Source: Paracoccus tegillarcae (GTDB lineage Bacteria; Pseudomonadota; Alphaproteobacteria; Rhodobacterales; Rhodobacteraceae). From it: a DNA stretch of 64,000 nt. The stretch spans positions 28,523 through 92,522 of the forward strand of contig NZ_CP025409.1 of the NCBI RefSeq assembly GCF_002847305.1, read 5' to 3'. The notes under the pieces were generated by a model. That model did not search any database and was not told the DNA's origin. It worked only from the letters and a program-made list of their open reading frames with translations. A program made the translations under genes and the position numbers. Of this stretch, positions 1 through 8,322 are shown piece by piece. The first letter of the stretch is position 1. Each line of letters opens with the position of its first letter.

Positions 1-2
1 TT

Positions 3-968
3 CATCCGGGCAAAGAGCTGGCTGACGACGACGCACTGATCGTGTTTCCCTCGAACGCCTCATTGTCCGAGCGGACGCACGGCATGGCCGAAAGCACGCT
101 GCGCCGCCATCTGGCCGCGCTGACCCGTGCCGGCCTGATCCTGCGCCGTGACAGCCCCAACGGGAAGCGCTACGCCGCGCGTGACCGCAGCGGCGCCCTC
201 GATCGCGTGTTCGGCTTTGACCTGCGCCCCCTGCTGATCCGCAGCCCCGAAATCGCCGAGGCTGCCGAGGAAGCACGCCGCGAGGCATTTGCGTTGCGCA
301 GGCTGCGCGAACAGGTCGTCATCCGTGTGCGCGACGCGGGCAAATTGATTGCCTGGGCAATCGAAACAGACATGGGTGCCCCAGCAGCCCTCATCGCCGA
401 TCTGGCGGAGCTTCAGCGCTTGCTGCGGCGGAAGCTGGACATTCAGTGTCTGGCAACTCTTGCCGCCCGTGCCGAGAACGTCCTGGATCAGGTACGTTCG
501 CTGAGCAAAACAGAAAAAATGGACGGCAATGCCGACGTTAATGAGCGGCACCAACAGAATTCAAAACCAGACTCTTATGAATCTGAACCTTGCTTAGAGC
601 ACCAAGAGGGCGAAGCCGCCGCGTCATCTGCGGAACCGGCCATGCCATTGGGACTGGTGCTGAAGGCGGTGCCCGACATTTTGGATTATGCTCCGGATGG
701 TATCCGAACCTGGCGGGATCTGATTGGGGTGGCTGGTTTCGTGCGCCCAATGTTGGGTATCAGCCCGGATGCCTGGGACAGTTCGCGACGAGTTATGGGC
801 GATGCCGCTGCGGCCATCGTGTTGGCGTGCATGCTGCAGAGGGCGGAAACAATCAACAAACCCGGCGGCTATCTGCGGGCGTTGACCAGCAAGGCAGAGG
901 CTGGAGCATTCTCGGTCGGGCCGATGGTCATGGCTTTGCTGCGCGCCGAAAACGGGCGGCCAGTCTGA
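3..968 (+). CDS. repC: RepC replication initiator (repABC type), 5' end outside window
   Basis: C-terminal part of the plasmid initiator that opens the replication origin, which in repABC plasmids lies inside repC itself. The frame is open from base 3 and enters with residues HPGKELADDDALIVFPSN, so the gene starts upstream; the GTG at 42 is not its start. The winged-helix block MAESTLRRHLAALTRAGLI and the following RRDSPNGKRYAARD are characteristic of RepC. A variable linker lies around bases 500-620 and is less GC-rich. The C-terminal domain carries LGISPDAWDSSRRVMG and NKPGGYLRALTSKA, also found in the second RepC at 28843. RepA and RepB would be upstream. The two parS palindromes just downstream fit this plasmid type. 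Confidence 0.93.
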   Translation, partial: HPGKELADDDALIVFPSNASLSERTHGMAESTLRRHLAALTRAGLILRRDSPNGKRYAARDRSGALDRVFGFDLRPLLIRSPEIAEAAEEARREAFALRRLREQVVIRVRDAGKLIAWAIETDMGAPAALIADLAELQRLLRRKLDIQCLATLAARAENVLDQVRSLSKTEKMDGNADVNERHQQNSKPDSYESEPCLEHQEGEAAASSAEPAMPLGLVLKAVPDILDYAPDGIRTWRDLIGVAGFVRPMLGISPDAWDSSRRVMGDAAAAIVLACMLQRAETINKPGGYLRALTSKAEAGAFSVGPMVMALLRAENGRPV

Positions 969-982
969 TGCAATCGGGGACA

Positions 983-998
983 GTTGACGGCTGTCAAC
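983..998. promoter_or_regulatory. parS: parS partition site 1
   Basis: 16-base near-palindrome GTTGACGGCTGTCAAC starting 15 bases after the repC stop. It fits the repABC centromere pattern GTTNNCNGCNGNNAAC, which RepB binds to load the RepA ATPase for segregation. The left arm has one G that breaks perfect symmetry. The assignment rests on sequence and position; binding is inferred. Confidence 0.85.
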
Positions 999-1027
999 TT
1001 TGGGCGCGGTCGCGACATGGCCGGAGC

Positions 1028-1043
1028 GTTGACAGCTGTCAAC
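1028..1043. promoter_or_regulatory. parS: parS partition site 2
   Basis: Perfect 16-base palindrome GTTGACAGCTGTCAAC, 45 bases centre to centre from the first site. Both sites are followed by CTT or TTC and separated by GC-rich sequence. Two parS copies directly after repC make this the probable centromere of the plasmid. Confidence 0.87.
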
Positions 1044-1381
1044 TTCCGCCCGGTCGTTGGCGAGACAGCGTGTGCCCGCGCGCTTTGGGCAGATCGGAAC
1101 GGTCCCCTCGCCGAACCTCCTTTTGCCCTCGATACCTCTCGGCACCGTGCTTCAGACGCGTCGCTTTCTTTGTCGCTTGTAGGTCAGAACAAGGATGACT
1201 TTCTGCCAGGACGTGCATTACGCCTTCCAGGCTCGCAGTTGTGCCGCTGTGGCTGGCTGCGCCGCGGGGATTCTCGCGTTCTCGTAACTCGCGATAGAAC
1301 CGCAGTCTGGCAGGCAATTCACTGGCCGGGAAGCTGCCAGACCAATAAGTGCCCACAAGACTGATGCGATCAGATCGTTTG
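1044..1381. other. Intergenic region after parS
   Basis: No convincing gene. Open frames here have poor codon structure and no ribosome binding site. It separates the replication/partition end from the minus-strand gene ending at 1382. Confidence 0.5.
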
Positions 1382-1777
1382 TCAAAGCTGATCAACATCG
1401 ATCAGATCCTTTCCTTCCCGAAGCGCCTGCAGGATAGCGTGACGCTCATCATCACGCAGGCCGTCGAGCAATCGCTGCATCATGCGAAACCGGCCGCGTC
1501 GACCGAGCCGATATGAGATCAGTCTGCGACCAGCTGCGATGAAGATTGCGCGAAGCTCTTCAAAACTTGCAGCGTGCGCCCAGAACTCTGCATCACTGTC
1601 AGCATCGATGAAGGTCGGGAGCGGAACACCAGTCCGCCATTCTTCCAGGATGACCGCCAAGACATGCTCAGCGTCATCTGGGTGACAGGCGTAAATACCG
1701 TCGACCAGATCCACAATTCGTGAGAGCCGCATGCCTGGGCTCATGTTCCCATTGTCACGTCTTTCTTGCGTCGACAT
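1382..1777 (-). CDS. Hypothetical protein, 131 aa
   Basis: Family not recognised. The start is the ATG at 1777, preceded by a clear GGAGG five bases upstream; the longer frame to 1876 has no such signal. The protein begins MSTQERRDNGNMSPGMRL and looks all-helical and acidic, with a basic patch YRLGRRGRFRMMQRLLDGLR near residue 100. It has no signal peptide, membrane helix or cysteine pattern. It is transcribed towards repC and away from virC2. Confidence 0.7.
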   Translation of the reverse strand: MSTQERRDNGNMSPGMRLSRIVDLVDGIYACHPDDAEHVLAVILEEWRTGVPLPTFIDADSDAEFWAHAASFEELRAIFIAAGRRLISYRLGRRGRFRMMQRLLDGLRDDERHAILQALREGKDLIDVDQL

Positions 1778-2025
1778 TATCGCCTCCATTGATCTGGAGC
1801 GCCCAAATTGGGACAGCCCCGAAAACAAGCGTTTTCGGGGTCTGGCCGTCGCCGAGACTGGGGGTAGCAGAGACAAGGAAAATCGACTGGGGTGGTGCGG
1901 CCCGCAGCCGAAGGCGAGGACACGGCCCTGTCTATTTTCCTTGGCGGCGCGAGGGGCAACGCCCCTTAGTTCTTTGGCGCGGCAGGCGACGCGTTCGACT
2001 TCGCCGAAGCCCCACTGTAACGTGT

Positions 2026-2694
2026 TCAGTGACCTTTGGCCGCCAGCCAGGCATTAAAATGCGGTATAAACTGGGCGCGTGCCCATCGCGACATGGGCCC
2101 TTCAATCCCGGTCATCGCCTCAGGATCGACTTCTCTCGTGAGACGGTCATAAGCGGCCCGGCTGATCATCATGGAGGTATCAAACGGATGGCTGGCGTCT
2201 TTCATGCGGTCGTTCGGTACTTCGGTATAGTTGATGCCTGCTTCGATCCGCTCGATCAGCTGAGGCCGCAAGTCGGCGAAGGCTTTTCGGAACACGGCAC
2301 TGACCGGACAGCGGGCCTTTTCTGCCCAGGTAGTTGCCCGTTCTGTCAGGTCGGTTGGACAGCGGAAGGTGACGCGCAGCTTGATATTTGTCACCTTGCC
2401 GGCCTCGGGCGGTGTCTTCTGCTTCGGGGCGGTCGTGTGCACCTCTGTGGCTGCTGAAGGATGGCTCGTCGCATCCGTGATCGAGGTAAGACTCCCTGGC
2501 TTCACTTCCTGATCGGATGGCTTGTCAGCGGGAGTCGATGCCGCCGCCGACATTTCAGTCGATTTTTTCACTGCTGGGCTTGGCGCCGGTTTTGCGACAG
2601 ATGTTGGCTGCTCTGCTGGCCTAGCCACGTCCAGACGGGCCGCAAAACTGTCGTCGCGCCTGTTAACTGTGCCGCGATCCTTGAGCCGAGCCAT
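2026..2694 (-). CDS. virC2: VirC2-like relaxosome accessory protein
   Basis: Small DNA-binding helper of conjugative DNA processing. The N-terminal half (about residues 1-110) is a Pro/Ala/Ser-rich disordered tail. The C-terminal half, from KLRVTFRCPTDLTERATTW onward, looks like the ribbon-helix-helix fold of VirC2, ending in MSRWARAQFIPHFNAWLAAK. The ATG at 2694 overlaps the TGA of virC1, so the two are translationally coupled; a GTG one codon earlier is possible. In Agrobacterium VirC2 works with VirC1 at the overdrive sequence beside the T-DNA border. Here the pair lies beside the plasmid's own relaxase genes, suggesting a role at oriT. The call rests mainly on partner and domain layout. 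Confidence 0.75.
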   Translation of the reverse strand: MARLKDRGTVNRRDDSFAARLDVARPAEQPTSVAKPAPSPAVKKSTEMSAAASTPADKPSDQEVKPGSLTSITDATSHPSAATEVHTTAPKQKTPPEAGKVTNIKLRVTFRCPTDLTERATTWAEKARCPVSAVFRKAFADLRPQLIERIEAGINYTEVPNDRMKDASHPFDTSMMISRAAYDRLTREVDPEAMTGIEGPMSRWARAQFIPHFNAWLAAKGH

Positions 2695-3410
2695 CACGCA
2701 TTCTCCCTGATGATTTCGTCAAACTGGTCGAGCAGCTCGCCCATCTCGGTCAGGCCCGGTGTGATCGACTGCACCAGGCTGCGGTTGGGGTGCTTGTCGC
2801 GGATGACTCCCAACAGTCCGGTGTCGTTCATGCGCTCATAACACGCCCGGTCCAGGACAAAATCCTCGAGCGTCGGAAGCGTCTCGAACATGATTGCGAT
2901 CTGCGCTTTGGCAGATTCGCTGATTGACTTGCCGACATGGCTGCCGACGACGCGGAAAGGGGGCACATGATCCGGGTCGTCGACTCGGGTTTTCAGACGC
3001 GCGTGCCAGATGCCGGTTGCGGTGGTGTCGCGCACATCCTGTGACGACAGCCGGCAGGGTGAGACGATAAGGTGCGCCGTCATGGCCATTTCGTCATGCG
3101 CCTCAGATCCGCCACCGAAGGTGTCGATCAGGATCAGGTGATCTTCATCTTCCCCTTGGTACAGCCTCTGAATATCCTCAAGGACCGTCTCTGCATCCAA
3201 CGTCCCGATGACCTCGATGCGGTCGTGCCAATAGCCCTGGCGTCGTGCCTCGGTCATCCATTCCGCGATGCCCTGGTTCGAGTCGGTGTCGAAGACCGTC
3301 ACGCGTTCGCCCCGATCGATGGCCACGGAGGCCAGACCGCGCACGAGGGTCGATTTGCCGCAGCCTCCCTTCTTGTTCATGACCGTGATGATCCGTCTGC
3401 CTTTGTCCAC
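2694..3410 (-). CDS. virC1: VirC1-like ParA-family ATPase
   Basis: Deviant Walker ATPase of the ParA/MinD class, 238 aa. The P-loop is VMNKKGGCGKSTLVRGLAS near residues 10-28, and the Walker B-like strand is HLILIDTFGGG near residue 94. VirC1 proteins bring the relaxosome to the VirD4 coupling protein at the cell pole and raise T-strand yield. The start is GTG at 3410, because a stop lies two codons upstream and a later ATG would remove the first beta strand. It directly abuts the heptamer-periodic tract at 3411-3620, a possible DNA target. A plasmid ParA role is less likely because the segregation genes belong to repABC and the partner is VirC2-like. Confidence 0.85.
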   Translation of the reverse strand: MDKGRRIITVMNKKGGCGKSTLVRGLASVAIDRGERVTVFDTDSNQGIAEWMTEARRQGYWHDRIEVIGTLDAETVLEDIQRLYQGEDEDHLILIDTFGGGSEAHDEMAMTAHLIVSPCRLSSQDVRDTTATGIWHARLKTRVDDPDHVPPFRVVGSHVGKSISESAKAQIAIMFETLPTLEDFVLDRACYERMNDTGLLGVIRDKHPNRSLVQSITPGLTEMGELLDQFDEIIRENA

Positions 3411-3620
3411 GATGCGCTATCCGTCCTGCGTGATGCGATAACCTTAATACGTAACACGACAACCGTGGAACGACAAGCGACGACCGAGGTGCGGCATACA
3501 TTAACCGTAATGCGAGAGCCATGAAACGGTATCCGACGTACAACAATCGTCATCCGGCATGCGTCAACCGACACCCGCAATGCATGGTGCGTGCTGCATG
3601 GTTCGAGGGTCTGCATTCTG
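3411..3620. repeat. Degenerate heptamer-periodic tract (about 30 units)
   Basis: The sequence reads as consecutive 7-base units, most ending in CG plus one base: gatgcgc, tatccgt, cctgcgt, gatgcga, and later aacacga, caaccgt, ggaacga, caagcga. About 28-30 units run without phase change from 3411. The tract abuts the virC1 start and points towards the mobC-relaxase genes. Function unknown; a binding array for a relaxosome or VirC-type protein, or a slippage-derived repeat, are both possible. Confidence 0.75.
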
Positions 3621-3663
3621 ACTGTGCTTGACGCTAATCGAGTCATGTCCAGCGCGGGCCAGC

Positions 3664-3712
3664 GGAACGAGGTGCGACATGCACCATCCGCAAACCGTGA
3701 TGCGAGATCCGA
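3664..3712. repeat. Second heptamer-periodic patch
   Basis: Seven further units of the same style (ggaacga, ggtgcga, catgcac, catccgc, aaaccgt, gatgcga, gatccga), offset by one base from the main tract. Several units are identical or nearly identical to those at 3411-3620. Confidence 0.6.
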
Positions 3713-4051
3713 TGTGGCGTAGCGAAGGGCAGGGGCGTTGAGAGGGTGCGTAAGGACCAGGAGCGGGGCCAGGCTCTAACCCGATGCGGCGCGGGCTTCA
3801 GCGGCCGCCTGGCGGCACTCGGCGCGCGCCTGAAGCGGTGTCGCAAGAGCGACAAGCCTAAAGCGTCAAGAAAACGGACCACATGTGCCGCACCGAGCAA
3901 CCTCGGCGATCGCCCCAATCGGTGCCGCCTACGGCGGCAAGTTCCCGATTGTTTGGTGGGCGATCTTGGGTTACCTTGGCTCATGTGGGGAAGTGGCAGG
4001 AAATGCGGAATGTATACAAACCGTCTGACCGCCATCGTCAGGAGACTATTG
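3713..4051. other. oriT: Candidate oriT region with hairpins
   Basis: Gene-free stretch between the virC pair and mobC-relaxase, where transfer origins of such plasmids usually lie. It has two clear inverted repeats: TGTCGC/GCGACA at 3839-3854, and a nested one at 3916-3951 in which TGCCGCC/GGCGGCA is enclosed by CAATCGG/CCGATTG. No exact YATCCTGY nick site was found, so the nick position is not assigned. A longer mobC frame reaching back to 3746 is open here but lacks a start signal. Confidence 0.5.
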
Positions 4052-4597
4052 ATGGCGCGTAAATCGCTGACGAAAGACCAGAAGGCAGAGGCCATCCGCC
4101 AGTTGAAGGCGGGCGGGGCTGTTTCCACGGTTGCTGACGCGGTTGGTGCCGCGCCTGAGGCGATCAAGAAGGAAAAGGCCCTGAAACTGCGTCAATCCGA
4201 GGCGACCACGACCTATGGAAGTGTCGTTACCGTGCGGCTATCCCCCGAGGAGGTGCACCAGTTGGACAGGCTGAAAGGGGTTCTTGGCACAGAAAGTCGT
4301 TCCGATGTGCTGCGCACCTTGCTGCGATCCAGTGTCGGGATGCTCGAATTTCCGCCTGAACAGGCGGCGGAGCTTGAGGCAATCAAACACGAGCTTCACA
4401 AGATTGGCGTCAACATCAACCAGATCGCCTTTGCTGCCAACACTCGGAAGATCAAGCTGGCGAAGGGTCAGATGCACGCCCTGGACGATTTGCGGCTCAC
4501 CATGCCGAAGGTGCGCACCTTCCTTCAGGCGGTGGTCAGCGAGCAACGGCGTCGTGGAGTGCGACTGTTCAAAGCCTTCATCGAGGGTGAAGCATGA
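4052..4597 (+). CDS. mobC: MobC-like relaxosome accessory protein
   Basis: 181-aa DNA-binding partner of the relaxase. The middle carries a ribbon-helix-helix-like segment (YGSVVTVRLSPEEVHQLDRL, then ESRSDVLRTLLRSS). The C-terminal part contains HELHKIGVNINQIAFAANT, the signature of the MobC family, whose members help melt DNA at oriT. The start is the ATG at 4052 behind CAGGAG; the upstream extension is poorly coding. Its stop overlaps the relaxase start (ATGA), so the two are coupled. An N-terminal HTH-like stretch (DQKAEAIRQLKAGGAVSTVA) is also visible. Confidence 0.85.
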   Translation: MARKSLTKDQKAEAIRQLKAGGAVSTVADAVGAAPEAIKKEKALKLRQSEATTTYGSVVTVRLSPEEVHQLDRLKGVLGTESRSDVLRTLLRSSVGMLEFPPEQAAELEAIKHELHKIGVNINQIAFAANTRKIKLAKGQMHALDDLRLTMPKVRTFLQAVVSEQRRRGVRLFKAFIEGEA

Positions 4598-6468
4598 ATC
4601 ACGGTGGGCTGGCAAAGGCGCTGATCGGCGAGATCGAGTTTCCGATCTGGCAGGGCGGGGCGGGTATGCTGGCCTTCCAGCAGGCCGAGGTCGCGCGCGA
4701 GTTCGACAGGTTCATGACCCCGAAGCCGAAATTTTCCGGGCGGGCGGCGGGCCTGTGGCGCGTCGCCCAGGGCTCGAATGCGGTGGTGCTGAAGAAGATC
4801 CACAATGGCGGCACGCACACCGGAAAGCAGCTTGGCAACCAGCTGGATTACCTCTTCTCCAAGGCAGCGGCGGTGTTCGGCAACATGGCCGATCTGGACC
4901 CGCGCGCCCGGACGCTGAACGGCGATCAGCGCAAGGTGATCGTCGATCAGTGGTCTGACGAATGGACCGGCGATCCGAAGAACGGCCATACCACGCATCT
5001 GCTGGTTTCCTTCCCCTTCGATGTGAGCGGGGAGCGCGGCCGGCCAGTGGTCGAAGAATGGTGCATGGAGATGTTCCAGTCCGGTCTGCATTCGGATGGC
5101 GAGGAATGGGCCTATGTTGCGGCCCTGCACACCGATCGGGTCAACAGGCATGTCCATGTCGTCGTGAACAACCGGGGCCTGGAGAATGGCGACTGGTTCT
5201 ATATGGCGAAGGACCACGCCTTTAATCTGGATTTCATGAAGGAACGGCTGGTCGAGATCGCCGCCGGGCAGGGCATGTTTCTGGACAAGAGCAGCCGCCT
5301 GGACCGGGGCGTCCTGACCTATGGGCCGTCACGGGCCGAGATCGAGCGGGCTGCGCGTGAAGGCCGTGAGCCCGTCGAGGCCCGCCGCCAGGGCAGGGCG
5401 CTCAGCGATGCCCTCGATCACATTCAGCGCAATATCGAGACGCTGCGCAGTCTCGCGGTCGTGGCCACGCTCATCAGCGACGAGCACCTGGCCCGGAAGA
5501 TCGAGGCCGCAGCCGACCTGCTGGAACAGGGCGGCATTATCAATCACAGAAATCAGGAGATCGTCATGGACGCTGAAACCATCCGCAATCGCGGCGATCT
5601 GGCCACTGCCTTCGGGAACTGGCTGGATGAAAGCGAGAAGGACATTTCGCGCCTGCCCGTGCAGGAGCAGCGCGAAATGCGTGAGGAACTCTACGGTATT
5701 GCCTCGGAGATCGTGCGCGATCTGGGCGATGATCGCGGCGCGCAGCTGATGCACCATGCCCCGCGCACCCCGGTCTATCAGGCGCAGATGGACGGAGATC
5801 GCATCACCATCGAGGACAAGCACAACGTCATCGGGCCGGATGGCTCAAAGGCAATGACGGCGCAGATCGGCGCGGCCGCAGAGAAGGCCGGTCTCGATCC
5901 GAGCGTGATCCAGTCCCGGATGGAGCTTGGTGCCGCGAATGCCTGGCAGGAGCGCGAATGGATCAAGGCCGATATTCTGGCCGTGGCCGACGCGAAGAAG
6001 ATCGATCTGTCTTCCGAGGACGGGCGGGGCAGGGCGGCCGAGCTGGTCGACAGCTTCTATGCCGCGGCGGCGCGGACGATTTCACGCGCAGTGCCGATCG
6101 AGCAGGAGGCCACAAATGACAAGCTCACCCGCACCCTGTCTGTAATGGCCGATGCTCACGCCCAGCATGGCAAGGTCGAGTTCCAGAATGATGAGCACGC
6201 TGCGCGCTTCGGGGCCGACTTCCGCGAACGCTATGGCGAGAATGCCATGGCGCGGATGGCGACCGGCGACACCAACGCCCTGGCCGTCGATTTTCCTGAT
6301 GCGGGTCAGCGTCGGGCTATCGCGCGGGCTGTGGCAGCGGCGGGCGAAGCCCATCAGTCGGTCGGCATCACGCTCGCCCAGACCCGGCAGGTCAAAGAGA
6401 AAATGGCCGAGCAGGAGGCTGACGAGCATCACGTTTCGCGTCGCAAGGATCTCGGTCACGAGTTGTGA
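4594..6468 (+). CDS. VirD2-like conjugative relaxase
   Basis: Nicks oriT and stays linked to the transferred strand, 624 aa. Motif I, QLGNQLDYLFSK, places the likely catalytic tyrosine at residue 86. Motif III, LHTDRVNRHVHVVVNNRG, gives the metal-binding histidines 179, 186 and 188, and HTTHLLVSFP lies near 132-141. This is the relaxase core of the VirD2/MOBP-like class. The C-terminal 300 residues are helical, charged and without a recognisable helicase or primase, and probably contain the secretion signal. It is co-translated with mobC. The T4SS that would export it is encoded at 10-24 kb. Confidence 0.93.
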   Translation: MNHGGLAKALIGEIEFPIWQGGAGMLAFQQAEVAREFDRFMTPKPKFSGRAAGLWRVAQGSNAVVLKKIHNGGTHTGKQLGNQLDYLFSKAAAVFGNMADLDPRARTLNGDQRKVIVDQWSDEWTGDPKNGHTTHLLVSFPFDVSGERGRPVVEEWCMEMFQSGLHSDGEEWAYVAALHTDRVNRHVHVVVNNRGLENGDWFYMAKDHAFNLDFMKERLVEIAAGQGMFLDKSSRLDRGVLTYGPSRAEIERAAREGREPVEARRQGRALSDALDHIQRNIETLRSLAVVATLISDEHLARKIEAAADLLEQGGIINHRNQEIVMDAETIRNRGDLATAFGNWLDESEKDISRLPVQEQREMREELYGIASEIVRDLGDDRGAQLMHHAPRTPVYQAQMDGDRITIEDKHNVIGPDGSKAMTAQIGAAAEKAGLDPSVIQSRMELGAANAWQEREWIKADILAVADAKKIDLSSEDGRGRAAELVDSFYAAAARTISRAVPIEQEATNDKLTRTLSVMADAHAQHGKVEFQNDEHAARFGADFRERYGENAMARMATGDTNALAVDFPDAGQRRAIARAVAAAGEAHQSVGITLAQTRQVKEKMAEQEADEHHVSRRKDLGHEL

Positions 6469-6500
6469 TCGCATCACCGATTGAACCGGGGGCCGCCAGG

Positions 6501-6524
6501 ATATACATTATTGACGATGTGTAT
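6501..6524. promoter_or_regulatory. Probable vapBC operator
   Basis: Imperfect inverted repeat ATATACAT / ATGTGTAT separated by eight bases, about 25 bases before the antitoxin start. VapB-type antitoxins autorepress at such palindromes. The same half-site appears in the operator of the second vapBC at 37739. Confidence 0.55.
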
Positions 6525-6547
6525 CATTCAAGGCGGAGCCAAACACC

Positions 6548-6778
6548 ATGCAGATCGCGAAATGGGGTAATTCTTTGGCCGTCCGCCTGCCCGCGCGGAT
6601 GGTCCAGGAACTCGGGCTGAAGGCGGGCGACGAGATCGAGATTACTGCGGCCGATGCCGGGCTTTTTGAGGTTCATCGACGCCGTGACCCCGAAGAAATC
6701 CTGGCTCGCCTGCGCGAGTTTCGTGGATTGATGCCCAAGGGCTATCGGTTCGATCGGGACGAGGCGAATGCCAGGTAG
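6548..6778 (+). CDS. vapB: AbrB/MazE-type antitoxin (VapB-like)
   Basis: 76 aa. The N-terminal swapped-hairpin AbrB domain is plain in MQIAKWGNSLAVRLPARMVQ and GLKAGDEIEITA. The C-terminal tail (RREFRGLMPKGYRFDRDEAN region) would wrap the toxin. It overlaps the toxin gene by 11 bases. Expected to neutralise the PIN toxin and repress the pair through the operator at 6501-6524. On a plasmid such pairs stabilise inheritance. Confidence 0.9.
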   Translation: MQIAKWGNSLAVRLPARMVQELGLKAGDEIEITAADAGLFEVHRRRDPEEILARLREFRGLMPKGYRFDRDEANAR

Positions 6779-7175
6779 GTTCTTCGACACGAACATCCTG
6801 CTTTACTTGCTTTCTGACGACCACACCAAGGCTGACATTGCCGAAGGGCTGCTGCGCGGCGGTGGAACCGTCAGCGTGCAGGTGCTGAACGAGATTGCGA
6901 CTGTCACGCAGCGAAAATTCAGGATGAGTTGGGCGCAGACGGATGAGTTCCTGCTCATGATCCGTGAATTTGTGACCGTCGAGCCGTTGACCTATGAGAC
7001 GCATGACCTTGGTATCGCCCTGGCGCGGAAACACGCGCTGTCTGTCTATGACGCCATGATCGTTGCAGCCGGGCTACTGGCTGGCTGTGACATCCTGCTG
7101 TCAGAGGACATGCAGGATGGATTCAGGGTGGCCGATAGGATCACGATCCGTAATCCATTCGCCGCGCAAATATGA
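6768..7175 (+). CDS. vapC: PIN-domain toxin (VapC-like)
   Basis: 135-aa PIN-fold RNase. Acidic catalytic residues are visible in GRFFDTNILLYLLS, the conserved glutamate of QVLNEIATV, and the C-terminal LSVYDAMIVAAGLLAGC plus ILLSEDMQDG. VapC toxins cut tRNA or rRNA when the antitoxin decays. Coupled to vapB by overlap. Confidence 0.92.
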   Translation: MPGRFFDTNILLYLLSDDHTKADIAEGLLRGGGTVSVQVLNEIATVTQRKFRMSWAQTDEFLLMIREFVTVEPLTYETHDLGIALARKHALSVYDAMIVAAGLLAGCDILLSEDMQDGFRVADRITIRNPFAAQI

Positions 7176-7730
7176 TCCGCGCAGCTATCTATGATGGATC
7201 GCCATGTGATCACCCGTCCAGGTTAGGAGCAGGGTCGGCGTGTTTTCCCTCGCTGGACTATGAAAGTTTGGGCGGGAAGCCGACATGCGGCGGCGCGGCG
7301 TTGCGACTGCAGAAATTCGGCGATAACCGCCATTCGTTCTCAGCGCAGCGAAATTCGCACCATCGCAGGCCCATCGGGCGGACTGCCGACATGCGGCGAT
7401 GCAGCGTCGCATCCGCGGCAATCTGGATAAGCCGACATTCAGGGACAGGGCGATAACTGGCGGGCGAGACCCGCAGGTCGGGCGGAAACCCGTCGTTCGC
7501 TGCGAATTCATGAAGGCGGATGCCGACGGGAGTAAGCTGCCATTCGTGGTGGCGCCAATAGGAGTGCAGCAATTGATCGCCATTCAACTGGTGGTAGGCG
7601 AGGCGCTTTAGTGTGCAGCAGGGCAAGCACGCCGTGCTCCAAGGCAAGCGGTGATCGGATCGCCTCTTATAGACAAAAAACAAAAACTGTCTCTAAGCCA
7701 CCACGTCCGGGCGCTCTTTCAAGCATGAAG
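7176..7730. other. Non-coding stretch with degenerate repeats
   Basis: No supportable gene. The motif GCCGACATGCGGCG occurs at 7279 and 7385, and GCCGACATT at 7431, so the stretch seems built from diverged direct repeats. Similar low-information blocks are common between genes in Rhodobacteraceae. The open frames across it look accidental. Confidence 0.5.
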
Positions 7731-7760
7731 AAGGCCGACCCCAGCGGTCGGCCTTTTCTT
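7731..7760 (+). terminator. Rho-independent terminator
   Basis: Perfect 10-base stem AAGGCCGACC/GGTCGGCCTT with a five-base loop, followed by TTCTT. It sits exactly at the end of the minus-strand gene that stops at 7759 and probably works in both directions. Confidence 0.8.
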
Positions 7761-8322
7761 ATGGACGCAGGAAGGCGTGCTCTTCCCTCGCCGACCGCGG
7801 CGATCGTTCAATTGTCGCGGGATCAATCTCGCACATCGTCAGCTGTGCATTCACCTTTCGTGCGGCCATTCCAGCCCGGAACCACTTCGACGCTGCAGCA
7901 ATGTTCATCCGCGGGCGCCTCTGGCCTTTTTTCGGCTTCGAGGCCTCCATCATCGCCGCGACCATCTCATCGATGCGGTAGAGCCCACCATAGACCGGCA
8001 GTGGCATCTTGCGTTGCTGGAGGGCCTGACGCTTGACCTCCAGCTTCTCCGCCACGTCGGCCAAGCTGACCAGGTCAGGGCGAACCTCGCGCAGCACAGT
8101 GCCTTGCGGCAGCGCCTTGATCAGTGCCCGCGCAGCATCAAGGATCACGGCCTCTGCGTCGTCCCCTTCAACCTCCAGCTCCACGCCGAGCAGGCCAGCC
8201 TGGCCCGTGCCCACAAGGGCATCTTCAAAGCCAGCCTCGAAGACGGCGTCGGACAAGGCAAATGCGTCGTGCTCTCCTTCGGGGAGCGCGAAGACCAGTT
8301 CGAATTCGAATTCTTCAGCCAT
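7759..8322 (-). CDS. HTH-containing protein, possible antitoxin
   Basis: 187 aa; start ATG at 8322 behind GAAGGA. The N-terminal 85 residues look like a small alpha/beta domain rich in acidic residues (EEFEFELVFALPEGEHDAF). A helix-turn-helix follows, LVSLADVAEKLEVKRQALQQ, then LPVYGGLYRIDEMVAAMMEA. It overlaps by eight bases a small basic protein encoded just upstream. A DNA-binding partner translated after a small basic protein suggests an autoregulated toxin-antitoxin-like pair, but neither gene was matched to a known family. Confidence 0.75.
   Translation of the reverse strand: MAEEFEFELVFALPEGEHDAFALSDAVFEAGFEDALVGTGQAGLLGVELEVEGDDAEAVILDAARALIKALPQGTVLREVRPDLVSLADVAEKLEVKRQALQQRKMPLPVYGGLYRIDEMVAAMMEASKPKKGQRRPRMNIAAASKWFRAGMAARKVNAQLTMCEIDPATIERSPRSAREEHAFLRP

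Noticed and set aside
3411..3620. CRISPR array
   Set aside because: Periodicity is 7 bases with degenerate units and no repeat-spacer alternation; no cas genes in the window.
3741..3760. Possible nick site resembling the IncQ-type GCGCCCT pattern (minus strand TTACGCACCCTC)
   Set aside because: One mismatch in the core, and the relaxase looks VirD2-like, for which a YATCCTGY site is expected. Too weak to call.
3746..4051. N-terminal extension of MobC by 102 residues
   Set aside because: The extension is Arg/Cys-rich, has no start signal and covers the hairpins of the oriT candidate. CAGGAG before the ATG at 4052 fits better.
7258..7683. Minus-strand frame of 141 codons in the degenerate repeat block
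   Set aside because: Composition and internal repetition resemble non-coding spacer; no start signal or family feature.
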